Assembly: GCA_902776545.1 (NCBI GenBank)
Contig: CACYQO010000015.1
Span: 1 to 64,000 of the forward strand
DNA: 64,000 nucleotides
Origin: an uncultured Prevotellaceae bacterium
GTDB lineage: Bacteria > Bacteroidota > Bacteroidia > Bacteroidales > Bacteroidaceae
Direction of reading: 5' to 3'
This document shows positions 8,693-18,254 of this stretch, piece by piece; position 1 is the first letter of the stretch, and each line of letters opens with the position of its first letter. The position numbers were made by a program, and so were the translations under genes. A model generated the notes under the pieces. The model did no database searches and was not told where the DNA came from. It was given only the letters and a program-made list of their open reading frames with translations.

Positions 8693-10045
8693 TTATCCCT
8701 TGTCCATGATTTTCTCTGACTCGGAGATGAGCTGGTTCAGCAGTGCTGTCACTTTCTCACCCCGTTGCTGTATGCCGTCCACCAGCTGGGTGGTCTCCTC
8801 CTCTGTCAGTTTCCCGTTGGTATTGCTGATGGTCAGCACTCGTTTGCGGATACCTTCCACGGGTGCCATCATCTGGTCTGACATGTTATAGAGGAAGTTC
8901 GTCTTCATGCGTTCTGCCGCCTGTGCCTGTTCGTAGGTGGCCTGCAGCTCCTCGCCTCGTTCCTTGAGTGTTGCCGAGAGCTGTTCCATCTCTCCCATAC
9001 GGGTGGCGAGTGTCTGCTGCATCTCACGGAAATGGTTCTGCAGACGGCCCACCTCGTCACGCCTTCTGCTGTATTGGATGGATTTGTTGTAATCCCCCTC
9101 GGCAATGTGTTGTGCCGACTTCTCCAGTTTCCTCAGCGGCAGCAGTTGGTGACGGATGTAGAAACGGCAGGACAGGAACAGCAATATCAGTCCGATGACG
9201 GCGATGATGAGTACGGTGTAGAGCAGATGGTTGTAGTCGCCGAAGATGTCATCCTCAGGATAGATGACGCCGGCACTCCATCCGAGCCTCGACATGGCAC
9301 GGCCCATGACTTCAGCACGTTCAAAGGGCTTATAGAACACGTAGTAGTCTTCGCCGTCCAGATCGAAATACTTATAGCCTGTCCCTCCGTCCAGCATGGC
9401 TTGTGCCGCCTCTGCCATCGAGGGGTGCTTGCCTTTGACGAACTCAAGGATGTTCTTGTTCAGCGCAACACTGTCGGGGTGGACGATGACCGTACCATCG
9501 TTCTTCAGCAGTGTACAGAAAGAGTTGGGCGACGGCTTTGCTTCGAGCACGAGTTTTGAAATGAGTGCCAGCGACACATCGACATCCATCACACCCACTT
9601 TCCTCCGGCCGTCGAAGACCGGCAGACGGAAGGTGGTGATGGCTTTCACGTTTTTCTTCTCAGGGTTGATCCAGCCGGAGAAGATGGAGTCTGTGGCGTT
9701 GGAATCAGTATCCCACGTGATGGTACAGTCGGTGATGTAGGGCGTCGTCTCCACGAGTTTGCGGGTGTAGAGTTCCAGTTTCTCAGGCTGGTGGATATGG
9801 GCCAGCATCTTCCAGTAGATATTGCCTGACGACTGTTCCACTTTCAGCAGGATATTGTCGATTCGCTGCATGGTGGCCTCCAGGGTCTGTCCGGCATCCT
9901 GAAGGGCTTCCTCCTTCACGGCCTTACGGGAAAAAACAAAAATAATCAGCAATGCTACCAGCAAGAGTGTTGCCAGCGCTGCAATGACTGTCAGACTGAG
10001 TCTGAAAGACAAGGTCTTGGTGATTATTCTAGGTAGTTTGCCCAT
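8693..10045 (-). CDS. Cache/HAMP sensor with degenerate HisKA and no ATPase domain
   Basis: This 450-residue protein resembles 5287-6756: membrane segment, periplasmic Cache domain, second membrane segment, HAMP, coiled coil and a final helix pair reading MSDQMMAPV where kinases have VSHQIRTPL. The phospho-His is replaced by Asp and there is no ATPase domain. I chose ATG 10045 rather than the TTG at 10057, because the promoter element at 10055-10062 would place the transcript start within a few bases of ATG 10045. It is the first gene of the cluster, so the order is truncated sensor, kinase, truncated sensor, kinase. Confidence 0.8.
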   Translation of the reverse strand: MGKLPRIITKTLSFRLSLTVIAALATLLLVALLIIFVFSRKAVKEEALQDAGQTLEATMQRIDNILLKVEQSSGNIYWKMLAHIHQPEKLELYTRKLVETTPYITDCTITWDTDSNATDSIFSGWINPEKKNVKAITTFRLPVFDGRRKVGVMDVDVSLALISKLVLEAKPSPNSFCTLLKNDGTVIVHPDSVALNKNILEFVKGKHPSMAEAAQAMLDGGTGYKYFDLDGEDYYVFYKPFERAEVMGRAMSRLGWSAGVIYPEDDIFGDYNHLLYTVLIIAVIGLILLFLSCRFYIRHQLLPLRKLEKSAQHIAEGDYNKSIQYSRRRDEVGRLQNHFREMQQTLATRMGEMEQLSATLKERGEELQATYEQAQAAERMKTNFLYNMSDQMMAPVEGIRKRVLTISNTNGKLTEEETTQLVDGIQQRGEKVTALLNQLISESEKIMDKG

Positions 10046-10054
10046 ATTCTGCGG

Positions 10055-10062
10055 CAAATATA
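10055..10062 (-). promoter_or_regulatory. -7 element TATATTTG for the sensor-kinase cluster
   Basis: On the minus strand TATATTTG ends about 9 bases before ATG 10045, which implies a nearly leaderless transcript. Confidence 0.55.
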
Positions 10063-10137
10063 CGAAAAAACTTTGAATACAAAGTCACAAAATCGGAAAA
10101 ATTATTAAAAATAAGTATAATCTACCAACTTTTTTCG

Positions 10138-10145
10138 TATATTTG
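10138..10145 (+). promoter_or_regulatory. -7 element TATATTTG for the amidohydrolase operon
   Basis: TATATTTG lies 28 bases before ATG 10174. It diverges from the sensor-cluster promoter across about 75 A+T-rich bases. Confidence 0.55.
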
Positions 10146-10173
10146 CACCCATAAAACCATAACTCGGGCAAAA

Positions 10174-11112
10174 ATGAACCTATTCCCCATCATTGATGCA
10201 CATAGCCATCTGTGGCTTTGGCAGGATACTCATTGGGACGGAAAGCCGATCCGTACCCTCACCAACGGGCGTTCCCTCTTCCTCGGCGAAGAGGTGCAGA
10301 TGCTGCCTCCTTTCATGATCGACGGACGGAATACCGCCGAGGTGTTTCTCTCGAATATGAACTACGCCCAGGTGTCGGCAGCCGTCGTCGTACAGGAATT
10401 CATCGACGGCATCCAGAACGACTACCTCGCGGAGGTCATGCAGAAGTATTCAGACCGTTTCTTCGTTTTCGGCATGGTCGATTATCTGCACGACGGCTTC
10501 TTTGCCCAGGCACAGGCGTTGCTGGGGCAGGGCTTCCGTGGCCTCGCCATCCCTGGGCACAGGCTTTTGGGACGGTCACTTACCAGTGATGAGATGATGC
10601 GCATGTTCCGGCTGATGGAGTCAAGAGGAGCACTGCTCTCCATCACCCTTGCCGATGGCGACCGTCAGGTGGAGGAGTTACAGGAGGTCATTACCGAGTG
10701 TCCGAAGCTGAAGATAGCCATAGGACATCTGGGCATGGCTAATCCGCCTGTCACTCCCCCATGGGAGAACGAGAGCTGGCGACGGCAGATCCTCCTGGCA
10801 AGTCATGAGAATGTCTATGTCGAGACGGGTGGCATCACCTGGCTCTATAACTCAGAGTTCTATCCCTTCCCCTCTGCCGTGCGGGCCATCCGTGAGGCGG
10901 CGGAACTCGTTGGTATGGAGAAACTGATGTGGGGCAGTGACTATCCTCGCACTATCACAGCCATCACCTATCGTATGTCTTACGACTTCCTCGTGAAGTC
11001 CGATGAGTACTCCGAGGACGAGAAACGCCAACTCTTAGGTCTCAACGCCCAGTGCCTCTATGGCTTCGAAGACCTCAAACCTCTTCCCTACATCAAGAAC
11101 ATGTCGGAATGA
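10174..11112 (+). CDS. Amidohydrolase-2 family metal-dependent hydrolase
   Basis: This 312-residue cytoplasmic protein has the HxH metal motif in IDAHSHLW near the start and the late WGSDYPR motif, both typical of the amidohydrolase-2 (TIM-barrel) family that includes sugar lactonases. Length fits the family. It precedes a zinc alcohol dehydrogenase on the same strand, which suggests oxidation of a sugar and opening of the lactone. The exact substrate cannot be read from sequence. Confidence 0.75.
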   Translation: MNLFPIIDAHSHLWLWQDTHWDGKPIRTLTNGRSLFLGEEVQMLPPFMIDGRNTAEVFLSNMNYAQVSAAVVVQEFIDGIQNDYLAEVMQKYSDRFFVFGMVDYLHDGFFAQAQALLGQGFRGLAIPGHRLLGRSLTSDEMMRMFRLMESRGALLSITLADGDRQVEELQEVITECPKLKIAIGHLGMANPPVTPPWENESWRRQILLASHENVYVETGGITWLYNSEFYPFPSAVRAIREAAELVGMEKLMWGSDYPRTITAITYRMSYDFLVKSDEYSEDEKRQLLGLNAQCLYGFEDLKPLPYIKNMSE

Positions 11113-11122
11113 AAGTAAAAAG

Positions 11123-11225
11123 AGCCACAGATTACACAGATTACACAGATGATCACAGAAGGAATGATTATCACAGATATCTGTGTGAATCTCTTAATCT
11201 GTGAGAATCGGTGTAATCTGTGGCT
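11123..11225. repeat. Intergenic inverted repeat built on AGCCACAGATTACAC
   Basis: The left arm AGCCACAGATTACAC matches the right arm GTGTAATCTGTGGCT, and inner parts (ACAGATGATCACAG, ATCTGTG) also pair. The hairpin fills most of the 136-base gap between the amidohydrolase and the dehydrogenase. Confidence 0.75.
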
Positions 11226-11248
11226 ATATAACATAAAATTAGATAAAC

Positions 11249-12271
11249 GTGAAAGCAATTCAGATTTTAGAGCCGTCGGTGATGAAGGTCATCGACCTGG
11301 CAGCGCCCCAGGCGGGCGATGATGAAGTACTCCTGAAGTTGGAGTACGTGGGTTTTTGTGGTAGTGACCTCAGCACCTTCCGTGGTGGCAATCCGATGGT
11401 GCGCATGCCGGTGGTGCCTGGCCATGAGGTGGGTGCCACAATCGTCAGCATCGGCAAGAATGTGCCTGAAGGCCTGAAGCCCGGCATGACCGTGACCGTC
11501 AATCCCTATACAAACTGTGGCAAGTGTGCTTCCTGCCGTAACGGTCGTGTGAATGCCTGTCAGCATAACGAGACACTTGGTGTGCAGCGCTGGGGAGCCA
11601 TGCGCGAGTATATCGCTTTGCCGTGGGAGAAAGTCATTCCCGCAGGACTGCTCACACCCCGTACCTGTGCCCTCATCGAACCCATGAGTGTGGGTTTCCA
11701 CGCCGTCAGCCGTGCACAGGTGACGGATATCGACGTGGTGATGATCATCGGCTGTGGTATGGTTGGTATGGGTGCCATTGTGCGCAGTGCCTCTCGTGGT
11801 GCCACCGTCATTGCTGCGGATATCGACGACGAGAAACTCGCCATCGCCCGTGAGATGGGTGCCAGCTATACCGTCAACACATTGAAGGATGATGTCCATG
11901 CCCGTCTGCTGGAGATGACCTCCGGCTTCGGCCCTGATGTGGTCATCGAGGCTGTAGGCAGTTCTGCCACCTATCAGATGGCCGTCGATGAGGTTGCCTT
12001 CACAGGACGTGTCATCTGCATCGGCTATGCGAAGACGGAGGTGTCGTTCCAGACGAAATACTTCGTGCAGAAGGAACTCGACATCCGTGGTTCGCGCAAT
12101 GCGCAGCCTTCAGACTTCCGTGCCGTTATCCACTATTTAGAGCGTGGCACGTGTCCTGTAGACCGTCTCATCACCCGTGAGGTCAGTCCCGAGGAGGCTC
12201 CGGAGACCATGCAGTGGTGGCATGAAAACCCTGGAAAGGTGTTCCGCATCTTGGTAAAATTTAAAAATTGA
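11249..12271 (+). CDS. Zinc-dependent alcohol dehydrogenase (MDR family)
   Basis: This 340-residue enzyme is of the sorbitol/threonine/galactonate dehydrogenase type. Catalytic zinc ligands are seen in GFCGSD and PGHEVG, and the structural zinc site has four cysteines in CGKCASCRNGRVNAC. A Rossmann glycine motif (GCGMVGMGA) follows at about residue 168. It starts with GTG. It probably oxidises a sugar acid or polyol together with the hydrolase before it and the two glycosidases after it; which one is not clear. Confidence 0.8.
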   Translation: MKAIQILEPSVMKVIDLAAPQAGDDEVLLKLEYVGFCGSDLSTFRGGNPMVRMPVVPGHEVGATIVSIGKNVPEGLKPGMTVTVNPYTNCGKCASCRNGRVNACQHNETLGVQRWGAMREYIALPWEKVIPAGLLTPRTCALIEPMSVGFHAVSRAQVTDIDVVMIIGCGMVGMGAIVRSASRGATVIAADIDDEKLAIAREMGASYTVNTLKDDVHARLLEMTSGFGPDVVIEAVGSSATYQMAVDEVAFTGRVICIGYAKTEVSFQTKYFVQKELDIRGSRNAQPSDFRAVIHYLERGTCPVDRLITREVSPEEAPETMQWWHENPGKVFRILVKFKN

Positions 12272-12308
12272 AGAATTAAAAAATTAAAGCAATAAGATAG
12301 AACAGTTC

Positions 12309-14663
12309 ATGAAGAAGTTATTGTTCCTATTCGCCGCCTGCCTTACGACCATTGCAGTGCTGGCACAGCCAGAAGTGAAGATAGAGTTCTTCACGCCGAG
12401 TATCGTACACATCGTGAAAGGCCAGCCCACGAAGAGCCTGGTAATCACTGCCAAGCCTGAGCAGGTGGAGGTCATACAACAGGGCAACACTTGGAAAAGT
12501 AGTGAACTCATTGTCAAGTATGATCCTGCCATGATGAGTTTTACGTTCTGCACTGCCAAAGGCCGTGTCCTACTGCGTGAACAGGGGTGGAGCACCATCC
12601 GGCAGAACCTGGAAGATTTCAAGGTGAGCCAGACGTTCCTCCTCGACAAGGATGAGGCCATCTACGGCCTCGGCACTATCCAGAACGGCAAGATGAACCG
12701 TCGTGGCGAGCACAAGCGCATGGAACAGTCGAACCTCGAGGATTTCCAAAATGTCCTTCAGTCTGTGAAGGGCTGGGGCCTCTACTGGGAGAACTATTCA
12801 CCCACGCAGTTTGATGACGATGCCAACGGCATGACCTTCACCTCTGAGGCCGGCAATGGCATCGACTATTACTTCATGTATGGTGGTTCTGCCGATGGTG
12901 TCATCGCCCAGATGCGCCACCTCTCTGGCGACGTGCCTATGTTCCCCCTCTGGACCTATGGTTTCTGGCAGTCGAAGGAACGCTATAAGAGTGCTGCAGA
13001 GACGGAAGGCATCGTCGATCAGTACCGTACCCTGCAGGTGCCCCTCGACGGCATCATCCAGGACTGGCAATACTGGGGATCCAACTACCTGTGGAACGCC
13101 ATGGACTTCCTCTCTGAGGACTTCGCTACTGGTCCGCAATTGATTCAGAACGTCCACGCCAAGCATGCCCATTTCATGATTTCCATCTGGGCAAGTTTCG
13201 GCCCGCAGACTCAGCAATTCCGCGAACTCAACGAAAAAGGTCTTTTGTTGCCCATCGAGACATGGCCGCAGAGCGGACTCTCGCATATCTGGCCTCCGCG
13301 CATGGATTATCCCTCAGGTGTGAAGGTCTATGATGCCTTCAGTCCCGTGGCCCGTGACATTTATTGGAAACACCTAAAGCGCCTTTACGATTACGGCACG
13401 GATGCTTGGTGGATGGACTCTACTGATCCCGATTTCTTCAATCCTCGTGAGTCCGATTACGCCCATCCCGTCACAGGCGGCACTTGGCGTCAACTCCGTA
13501 ATGCCTTCCCCCTCGAAACCGTCCGTGGTGTCTATCAGGCACAACGCAGGGTGGGGGAGGAAAAGCGTGTTTTCATCATGACGCGCTCTGCCTTTGCAGG
13601 ACAGCAACACTATGGTTCAAACATGTGGAGTGGTGACGTGAACTCCTCTTGGGACATGCTCCGCAAACAGGTGCCAGCAGGACTCAGTTTCTCTCTGACA
13701 GGCGATCCCAACTTCAATACCGACATCGGCGGTTTCTTCTGTAATGCCTATAACACCCGTGGCCCTGGCTCGGCTCCCAAGAATCCGCAGTTCCAGGAGC
13801 TTTACGTGCGTTGGATGCAGTACGGTCTCTTCTGTCCAGTATTCCGTAGTCACGGTGCTGATGCTCCCCGTGAGATCTGGCAGTTTGGTAAGAAGGGCGA
13901 ACCCGTCTACGATGCCATCGAACAGCAGATCCGTCTGCGCTATCGTCTGATACCTTATTTATATAGTATCGCCTGGCAGGTGACCTCCAACAACGAGAGT
14001 TACCTCCGTCCTTTGTTCAGCGACTTCGCCCAAGACCGTAAGGTGTGGGACATCGCCGACGAGTTCATGTTCGGCCGTAGCATTCTTGCAGCCCCCATCC
14101 TCGACCCTCAGTACACGGAGGAGAAGATCGTTCGCACAGATGCCATGACAGGGTGGGATAGGAAAAAGGAGTCAGGAGAGAGTAGTCAGGAGACAGTAGT
14201 GGATTGGACGGAAACGAAGACTGCTACAAAGTATCTGCCGAAAGGTACCACTTGGTATGATTTCTGGACGAATAAGATGTATAAGGGCGGACAGACTGTC
14301 ACCCTTACCACCACCCTCAACCGTGTGCCGATGTTCGTGCGTGCTGGTAGCATCCTGCCCCTCGGCCCAGAGATGCAGTACGTGGGTGAGAAATCTTGGG
14401 ACGACCTCGAGATCCGCGTCTATCCCGGTGCCGACGGCTCGTTCACTCTCTATGAAGACGAAGGTGACGGCTACAATTATGAGAAAGGCTACTATGCCAC
14501 CATCACCTTCCGCTGGAACGATAAGGCCCGCCAACTCACCATCGGCACGCGCCAGGGTGGTTATAAGGGCATGATACTCGATCGTAAGTTCACCATCGTA
14601 CTCCCTGATGGCACCACGCGCACTATCTCCCACGATGGCAACGAACAGAGAATTCAATTATAA
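12309..14663 (+). CDS. GH31 glycoside hydrolase, alpha-xylosidase/alpha-glucosidase type
   Basis: This 784-residue exported enzyme has a signal peptide (about 1-19), a GH31 N-terminal beta domain, a TIM barrel with GFWQSKERY and nucleophile Asp370 in WWMDSTDPD, and C-terminal beta domains. The acid/base region around GDVNSSWDML is present. Length fits the family. It is followed 22 bases later by a GH43 enzyme, and the pair suggests release of xylose or arabinose side chains from hemicellulose. A stretch near residues 618-635 (KKESGESSQETVVDWTETK) looks like a low-complexity insertion. Confidence 0.88.
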   Translation: MKKLLFLFAACLTTIAVLAQPEVKIEFFTPSIVHIVKGQPTKSLVITAKPEQVEVIQQGNTWKSSELIVKYDPAMMSFTFCTAKGRVLLREQGWSTIRQNLEDFKVSQTFLLDKDEAIYGLGTIQNGKMNRRGEHKRMEQSNLEDFQNVLQSVKGWGLYWENYSPTQFDDDANGMTFTSEAGNGIDYYFMYGGSADGVIAQMRHLSGDVPMFPLWTYGFWQSKERYKSAAETEGIVDQYRTLQVPLDGIIQDWQYWGSNYLWNAMDFLSEDFATGPQLIQNVHAKHAHFMISIWASFGPQTQQFRELNEKGLLLPIETWPQSGLSHIWPPRMDYPSGVKVYDAFSPVARDIYWKHLKRLYDYGTDAWWMDSTDPDFFNPRESDYAHPVTGGTWRQLRNAFPLETVRGVYQAQRRVGEEKRVFIMTRSAFAGQQHYGSNMWSGDVNSSWDMLRKQVPAGLSFSLTGDPNFNTDIGGFFCNAYNTRGPGSAPKNPQFQELYVRWMQYGLFCPVFRSHGADAPREIWQFGKKGEPVYDAIEQQIRLRYRLIPYLYSIAWQVTSNNESYLRPLFSDFAQDRKVWDIADEFMFGRSILAAPILDPQYTEEKIVRTDAMTGWDRKKESGESSQETVVDWTETKTATKYLPKGTTWYDFWTNKMYKGGQTVTLTTTLNRVPMFVRAGSILPLGPEMQYVGEKSWDDLEIRVYPGADGSFTLYEDEGDGYNYEKGYYATITFRWNDKARQLTIGTRQGGYKGMILDRKFTIVLPDGTTRTISHDGNEQRIQL

Positions 14664-14685
14664 GAACATTATAAAACTAATCGTT

Positions 14686-16347
14686 ATGAACAAAAAATCA
14701 TTTCTGAGGATTTTGGTATTCTCTTTCCTCTTTCCTCTTTCCTCTTTCCTCTCTTCGGCTTTCGCTGAGGACTACGAGACCATCAACACCCCGCCCATCA
14801 AGAACCCCATGCTCTGGGCAGACGTTCCCGACCCCGACGTGATCCGTGTGGACGACACGTTCTATCTCGTTTCCACCACCATGCACCTCATGCCTGGTGC
14901 TCCCGTGATGGCATCGAAAGATCTGAAGAACTGGGAGACCGTCGGCTACATCTTCGACCGTCTCACCGATTCCCCGAAGTACGACCTGCAACAGGGTACT
15001 GCCTACGGTCGCGGACAGTGGGCCACCTCTCTGAAATATCACAACGGCAAGTTCTATGCCCTTCTGGCTCCCAACGAACAGGGTGCCATGGGTGATACCT
15101 ATATCTTCTCCGCCGAGAAGGCTGAAGGACCCTGGGAACTTGTCTCCCGTATGCGCCACTTCCACGACTGTTCGCTGTTCTTCGATGACGATGGCCGTGT
15201 GTACGTCATCTACGGCACAGGCGAACTGATGGAACTCAAGCCCGACCTCTCCGACGTCATCGAGGGCACTTACATGCACATCTTCGAACGTGAGGAAGAC
15301 GAGAAAGGTCTCCTTGAAGGTTCTCGCGTCATCAAGAAAGACGGCAAATACTACCTCCTCATGATCTCCCACACCTATGCTCCAGGCCGTCACCGTCGTG
15401 AGGTGTGCTATCGTGCCGACGATATCCACGGTCCTTACGAGAAGCAGGTGATTCTCGAGAGTGAGTTCGGTGGATTCTCTTATGAGGCTCAGGGCACCAT
15501 CGTCGACAGTCCCTCTGGCGACTGGTATGGCATCATCTTCCAGGACCGTGGTGGTGTGGGCCGTGTGCTCACCGTTATGCCCTGTCGCTGGATCAACGGT
15601 TGGCCGATGCTTGGCGATGAGAACGGCAAGGTGCCTGACACCGTACGTCCTTTCGTCACCGGACAGCCCGAGGCTGCCATCGTCAAGGCCGACGACTTTT
15701 CAGAGTCGAAACTCGGTCTTCACTGGCAGTGGAACCATAATCCCGTCGATGCTGCTTGGAGTCTCACGGAGCGTCCCGGATTCCTCCGTCTGAAGACCAA
15801 CCGTGTGGTTAACACCCTCTACCTCGCTCCGAATACCCTTACCCAGCGTATGGAAGGTCCGCTGTGCTCTGGCTCCATCGTCATCGATTGTGCGAAGATG
15901 AAGGACGGCGACTGTGCCGGTCTTGCCGCTTTCAACAGTGACACAGGCGCTCTCGTCATCAAGAAGAATGGTAAGAAACTCTCTCTCCAGATGGTGGAGA
16001 TGAGTTGCCAGCTTTCCGACCGTGACAAGGAAGTGACCAGCTTCGAGGAGAAGGTCATCGAAGAGATCCCTCTCACCTCGACGAAGATATTCATCCGCAT
16101 CGATGCCGACTTCCGTCCGGGACAGGGCACGGGCCAGCGTCGTTTTGGTGGGGCAGACTGTGCTAACTTCTCCTATAGCCTCGACGGCGATACATGGACG
16201 AAGATCGGCACCGAGAACTACCGCCTCGGCTTCGACTGGCGCCGTTTCTTCATGGGCACCAAGTTCGGTCTCTTCAACTACGCCACGAAAAAAGCGGGCG
16301 GATATGTCGATATCGACGAGTTCTGCTACGAAAAAGCGGAGAAATAG
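14686..16347 (+). CDS. GH43 glycosidase (beta-xylosidase/arabinofuranosidase type)
   Basis: I start this 553-residue protein at ATG 14686, which opens a signal peptide; a longer reading frame from 14608 only overlaps the end of the GH31 gene. The five-bladed propeller shows the catalytic base in ADVPDPDVIRV and the acid Glu in SYEAQGTI. A C-terminal beta-sandwich of about 200 residues follows, as in GH43 xylosidases. The hydrophobic core of the signal peptide (FLFPLSSFLSS) is encoded by a CTTTCCTC simple repeat, the same word found in menF and trmO. Confidence 0.87.
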   Translation: MNKKSFLRILVFSFLFPLSSFLSSAFAEDYETINTPPIKNPMLWADVPDPDVIRVDDTFYLVSTTMHLMPGAPVMASKDLKNWETVGYIFDRLTDSPKYDLQQGTAYGRGQWATSLKYHNGKFYALLAPNEQGAMGDTYIFSAEKAEGPWELVSRMRHFHDCSLFFDDDGRVYVIYGTGELMELKPDLSDVIEGTYMHIFEREEDEKGLLEGSRVIKKDGKYYLLMISHTYAPGRHRREVCYRADDIHGPYEKQVILESEFGGFSYEAQGTIVDSPSGDWYGIIFQDRGGVGRVLTVMPCRWINGWPMLGDENGKVPDTVRPFVTGQPEAAIVKADDFSESKLGLHWQWNHNPVDAAWSLTERPGFLRLKTNRVVNTLYLAPNTLTQRMEGPLCSGSIVIDCAKMKDGDCAGLAAFNSDTGALVIKKNGKKLSLQMVEMSCQLSDRDKEVTSFEEKVIEEIPLTSTKIFIRIDADFRPGQGTGQRRFGGADCANFSYSLDGDTWTKIGTENYRLGFDWRRFFMGTKFGLFNYATKKAGGYVDIDEFCYEKAEK

Positions 16348-16421
16348 CCCATAAATAGTTAAACTTTCGTAAAAGATGACGCTTTTTGAGCGTGAGACGT
16401 GCAACTTACAAAAGAATTTTG

Positions 16422-16429
16422 TACCTTTG
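16422..16429 (+). promoter_or_regulatory. -7 element TACCTTTG for rpoD
   Basis: TACCTTTG lies 28 bases before ATG 16458 and fits the Bacteroidetes consensus exactly. Confidence 0.65.
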
Positions 16430-16457
16430 CGCACTTTTTCAGAGTAACAAAACATAT

Positions 16458-17330
16458 ATGAGGCAATTAAAGATTCAAAAAAGCATTACCAACCGTTCGA
16501 GTGAGGCCCTTGACAAGTACCTCGTAGAGATCGGTCGTCAGCCCCTCGTGACCATCGAGGAGGAAATCGAACTGGCGCAGGCTATCCGTAAGGGTGGTCC
16601 TGAGGGCGAAAAAGCCAAGGAACGTCTGGTCACAGCCAACCTCCGCTTCGTTGTCTCAGTGGCCAAACAGTACCAGCACCAGGGCTTGACGCTTACCGAC
16701 CTGATCGACGAGGGCAACATCGGACTGGTGAAGGCTGCTGAGAAATTTGACGAGACGCGTGGATTCAAATTCATTTCCTATGCCGTCTGGTGGATCCGTC
16801 AGAGCATCCTCCAGGCCATCGCTGAGCAGAGCCGCATCGTGCGACTCCCTCTCAACCAGAGCGGTGCACTGAGCAAGATCAATCAGGAGATCAACCGTTT
16901 CGAACAGATTCATCAGCGTCGCCCCTCAGTGACTGAGCTGGCGGAACTGACACAGATTGATGAAGCAAAGATTGAACAGACGGCAAAGGCCGACAGTCAC
17001 CACATGAGCATCGACGCCCCCTTCGGTGAGGACGACGATAACTCGATGGCAGACCTCCTGAGTTCTGGCGATGACAGCCGTACCGACAAGCATGTCGATT
17101 ACGAGTCTCTTACCAGCGATCTGGAGAACGTGTTGCGCAGTGTGCTCAAAGACCGTGAGTTGAAGATCGTGCGTGAGTGCTTCGGCATCGGTTGTCAGGA
17201 GCGCGGACTTGAAGAGATCGGCGCAGAGATGGGTCTTACCCGTGAGCGCGTCCGTCAGATCCGTGAGAAGAGCATCACCAAGCTCCACGACTCCGGCCAC
17301 GCCCGTATACTGATGAAATATCTTGGTTAA
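16458..17330 (+). CDS. rpoD: RNA polymerase primary sigma factor, short Bacteroidetes form
   Basis: This 290-residue sigma-70 has regions 1.2, 2, 3 and 4 but no long region 1.1, as in Bacteroidetes. Region 2 is clear in RFVVSVAKQYQHQGLTLTDLIDEGNIGL and in the aromatic -10 contact FISYAVWWIRQSI. Region 4 ends with the helix-turn-helix TRERVRQIREKSITKLH. Start ATG 16458 is chosen because MRQLKIQKSITNRS is the conserved N-terminus. It is expected to read the TAnnTTTG promoters seen throughout the window. Confidence 0.95.
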   Translation: MRQLKIQKSITNRSSEALDKYLVEIGRQPLVTIEEEIELAQAIRKGGPEGEKAKERLVTANLRFVVSVAKQYQHQGLTLTDLIDEGNIGLVKAAEKFDETRGFKFISYAVWWIRQSILQAIAEQSRIVRLPLNQSGALSKINQEINRFEQIHQRRPSVTELAELTQIDEAKIEQTAKADSHHMSIDAPFGEDDDNSMADLLSSGDDSRTDKHVDYESLTSDLENVLRSVLKDRELKIVRECFGIGCQERGLEEIGAEMGLTRERVRQIREKSITKLHDSGHARILMKYLG

Positions 17331-17344
17331 AATCAACACAAATT

Positions 17345-18199
17345 ATGAAAAAGAGTGTAATTATGATGGCTGTGGCATGTGGACTGATAGTGTCCAGCTG
17401 CGCCAGTAAGAAAGATCTGGAGAACTGCCAGACAGAGAACAAGTCGCTCACCGAGAGCCTGCAGGCTGCCAAGGAAGACCTGGCAGCAAAGAATGCCCGC
17501 ATCGCCAGCTTGGAGGAGCAACAGCGTGGTATGCAGCAGTTGCTGAAGAACGCTGAGGACAAGTATGCCAAACTGCAGGAGTCGCTCGATAAGAGTCTGA
17601 CGAACGCATCGCAGAACAATATCTCGATTGAGAAGCTCGTGGATCAGATCAACGAGTCGAACCAGTACATCCGTCATCTGGTGGAAGTGAAGTCGAAGAG
17701 TGACTCACTGAACATGGTGCTGACGAACAACCTTACGCGCTCACTCTCGAAGGAAGAGCTGAAGGAGGTGGACGTGCAGGTTCTGAAGGGTGTGGTCTAC
17801 ATCTCGTTGGCCGACAACATGCTCTATAAGAGCGGTTCATACGAGATCAACAGTCGTGCCGCCGAGACACTGTCGAAGATCGCGAAGATCATCAAGGACT
17901 ACAAGGACTACGACGTGCTGATCGAGGGTAACACGGACAATGTGCCCATCTCGAAGACGAACATTCGCAACAACTGGGATCTCTCTGCCCTCCGTGCTTC
18001 CAGCGTGGTTCAGGCCCTGCAGAACGACTACGGTGTGGATCCTAAGCGTCTGACGGCTGGTGGTCGTGGTGAGTACAACCCCATTGCTCCTAATGACACT
18101 GAGGTTGGCAAACAGCGCAACCGCCGTACGCAGATCATCATCACGCCGAAGCTCGATGAGTTCATGGATCTGATAGGAAAGGCTCCCGACAATGATTAA
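17345..18199 (+). CDS. OmpA-family outer-membrane lipoprotein
   Basis: This 284-residue protein has a lipoprotein signal (lipobox ending IVSSC, Cys20), a coiled coil (about 25-120) and a C-terminal OmpA/MotB peptidoglycan-binding domain with the typical NTDNVPI and LSALRASSVVQAL segments. It probably ties the outer membrane to the cell wall. It lies 14 bases after rpoD and is probably cotranscribed; a strong terminator follows. Confidence 0.9.
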   Translation: MKKSVIMMAVACGLIVSSCASKKDLENCQTENKSLTESLQAAKEDLAAKNARIASLEEQQRGMQQLLKNAEDKYAKLQESLDKSLTNASQNNISIEKLVDQINESNQYIRHLVEVKSKSDSLNMVLTNNLTRSLSKEELKEVDVQVLKGVVYISLADNMLYKSGSYEINSRAAETLSKIAKIIKDYKDYDVLIEGNTDNVPISKTNIRNNWDLSALRASSVVQALQNDYGVDPKRLTAGGRGEYNPIAPNDTEVGKQRNRRTQIIITPKLDEFMDLIGKAPDND

Positions 18200-18215
18200 T
18201 GATTAAATAAAAAAA

Positions 18216-18247
18216 GAAACGGGGTTCGCAATGGCGAGCCCCGTTTC
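18216..18247. terminator. Bidirectional rho-independent terminator
   Basis: A 14-base stem GAAACGGGGTTCGC / GCGAGCCCCGTTTC with one mismatch and a 4-base loop is flanked by A-rich and T-rich runs. It serves both the OmpA gene (plus) and the MBL hydrolase (minus). Confidence 0.9.
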
Positions 18248-18254
18248 TTTTTTT

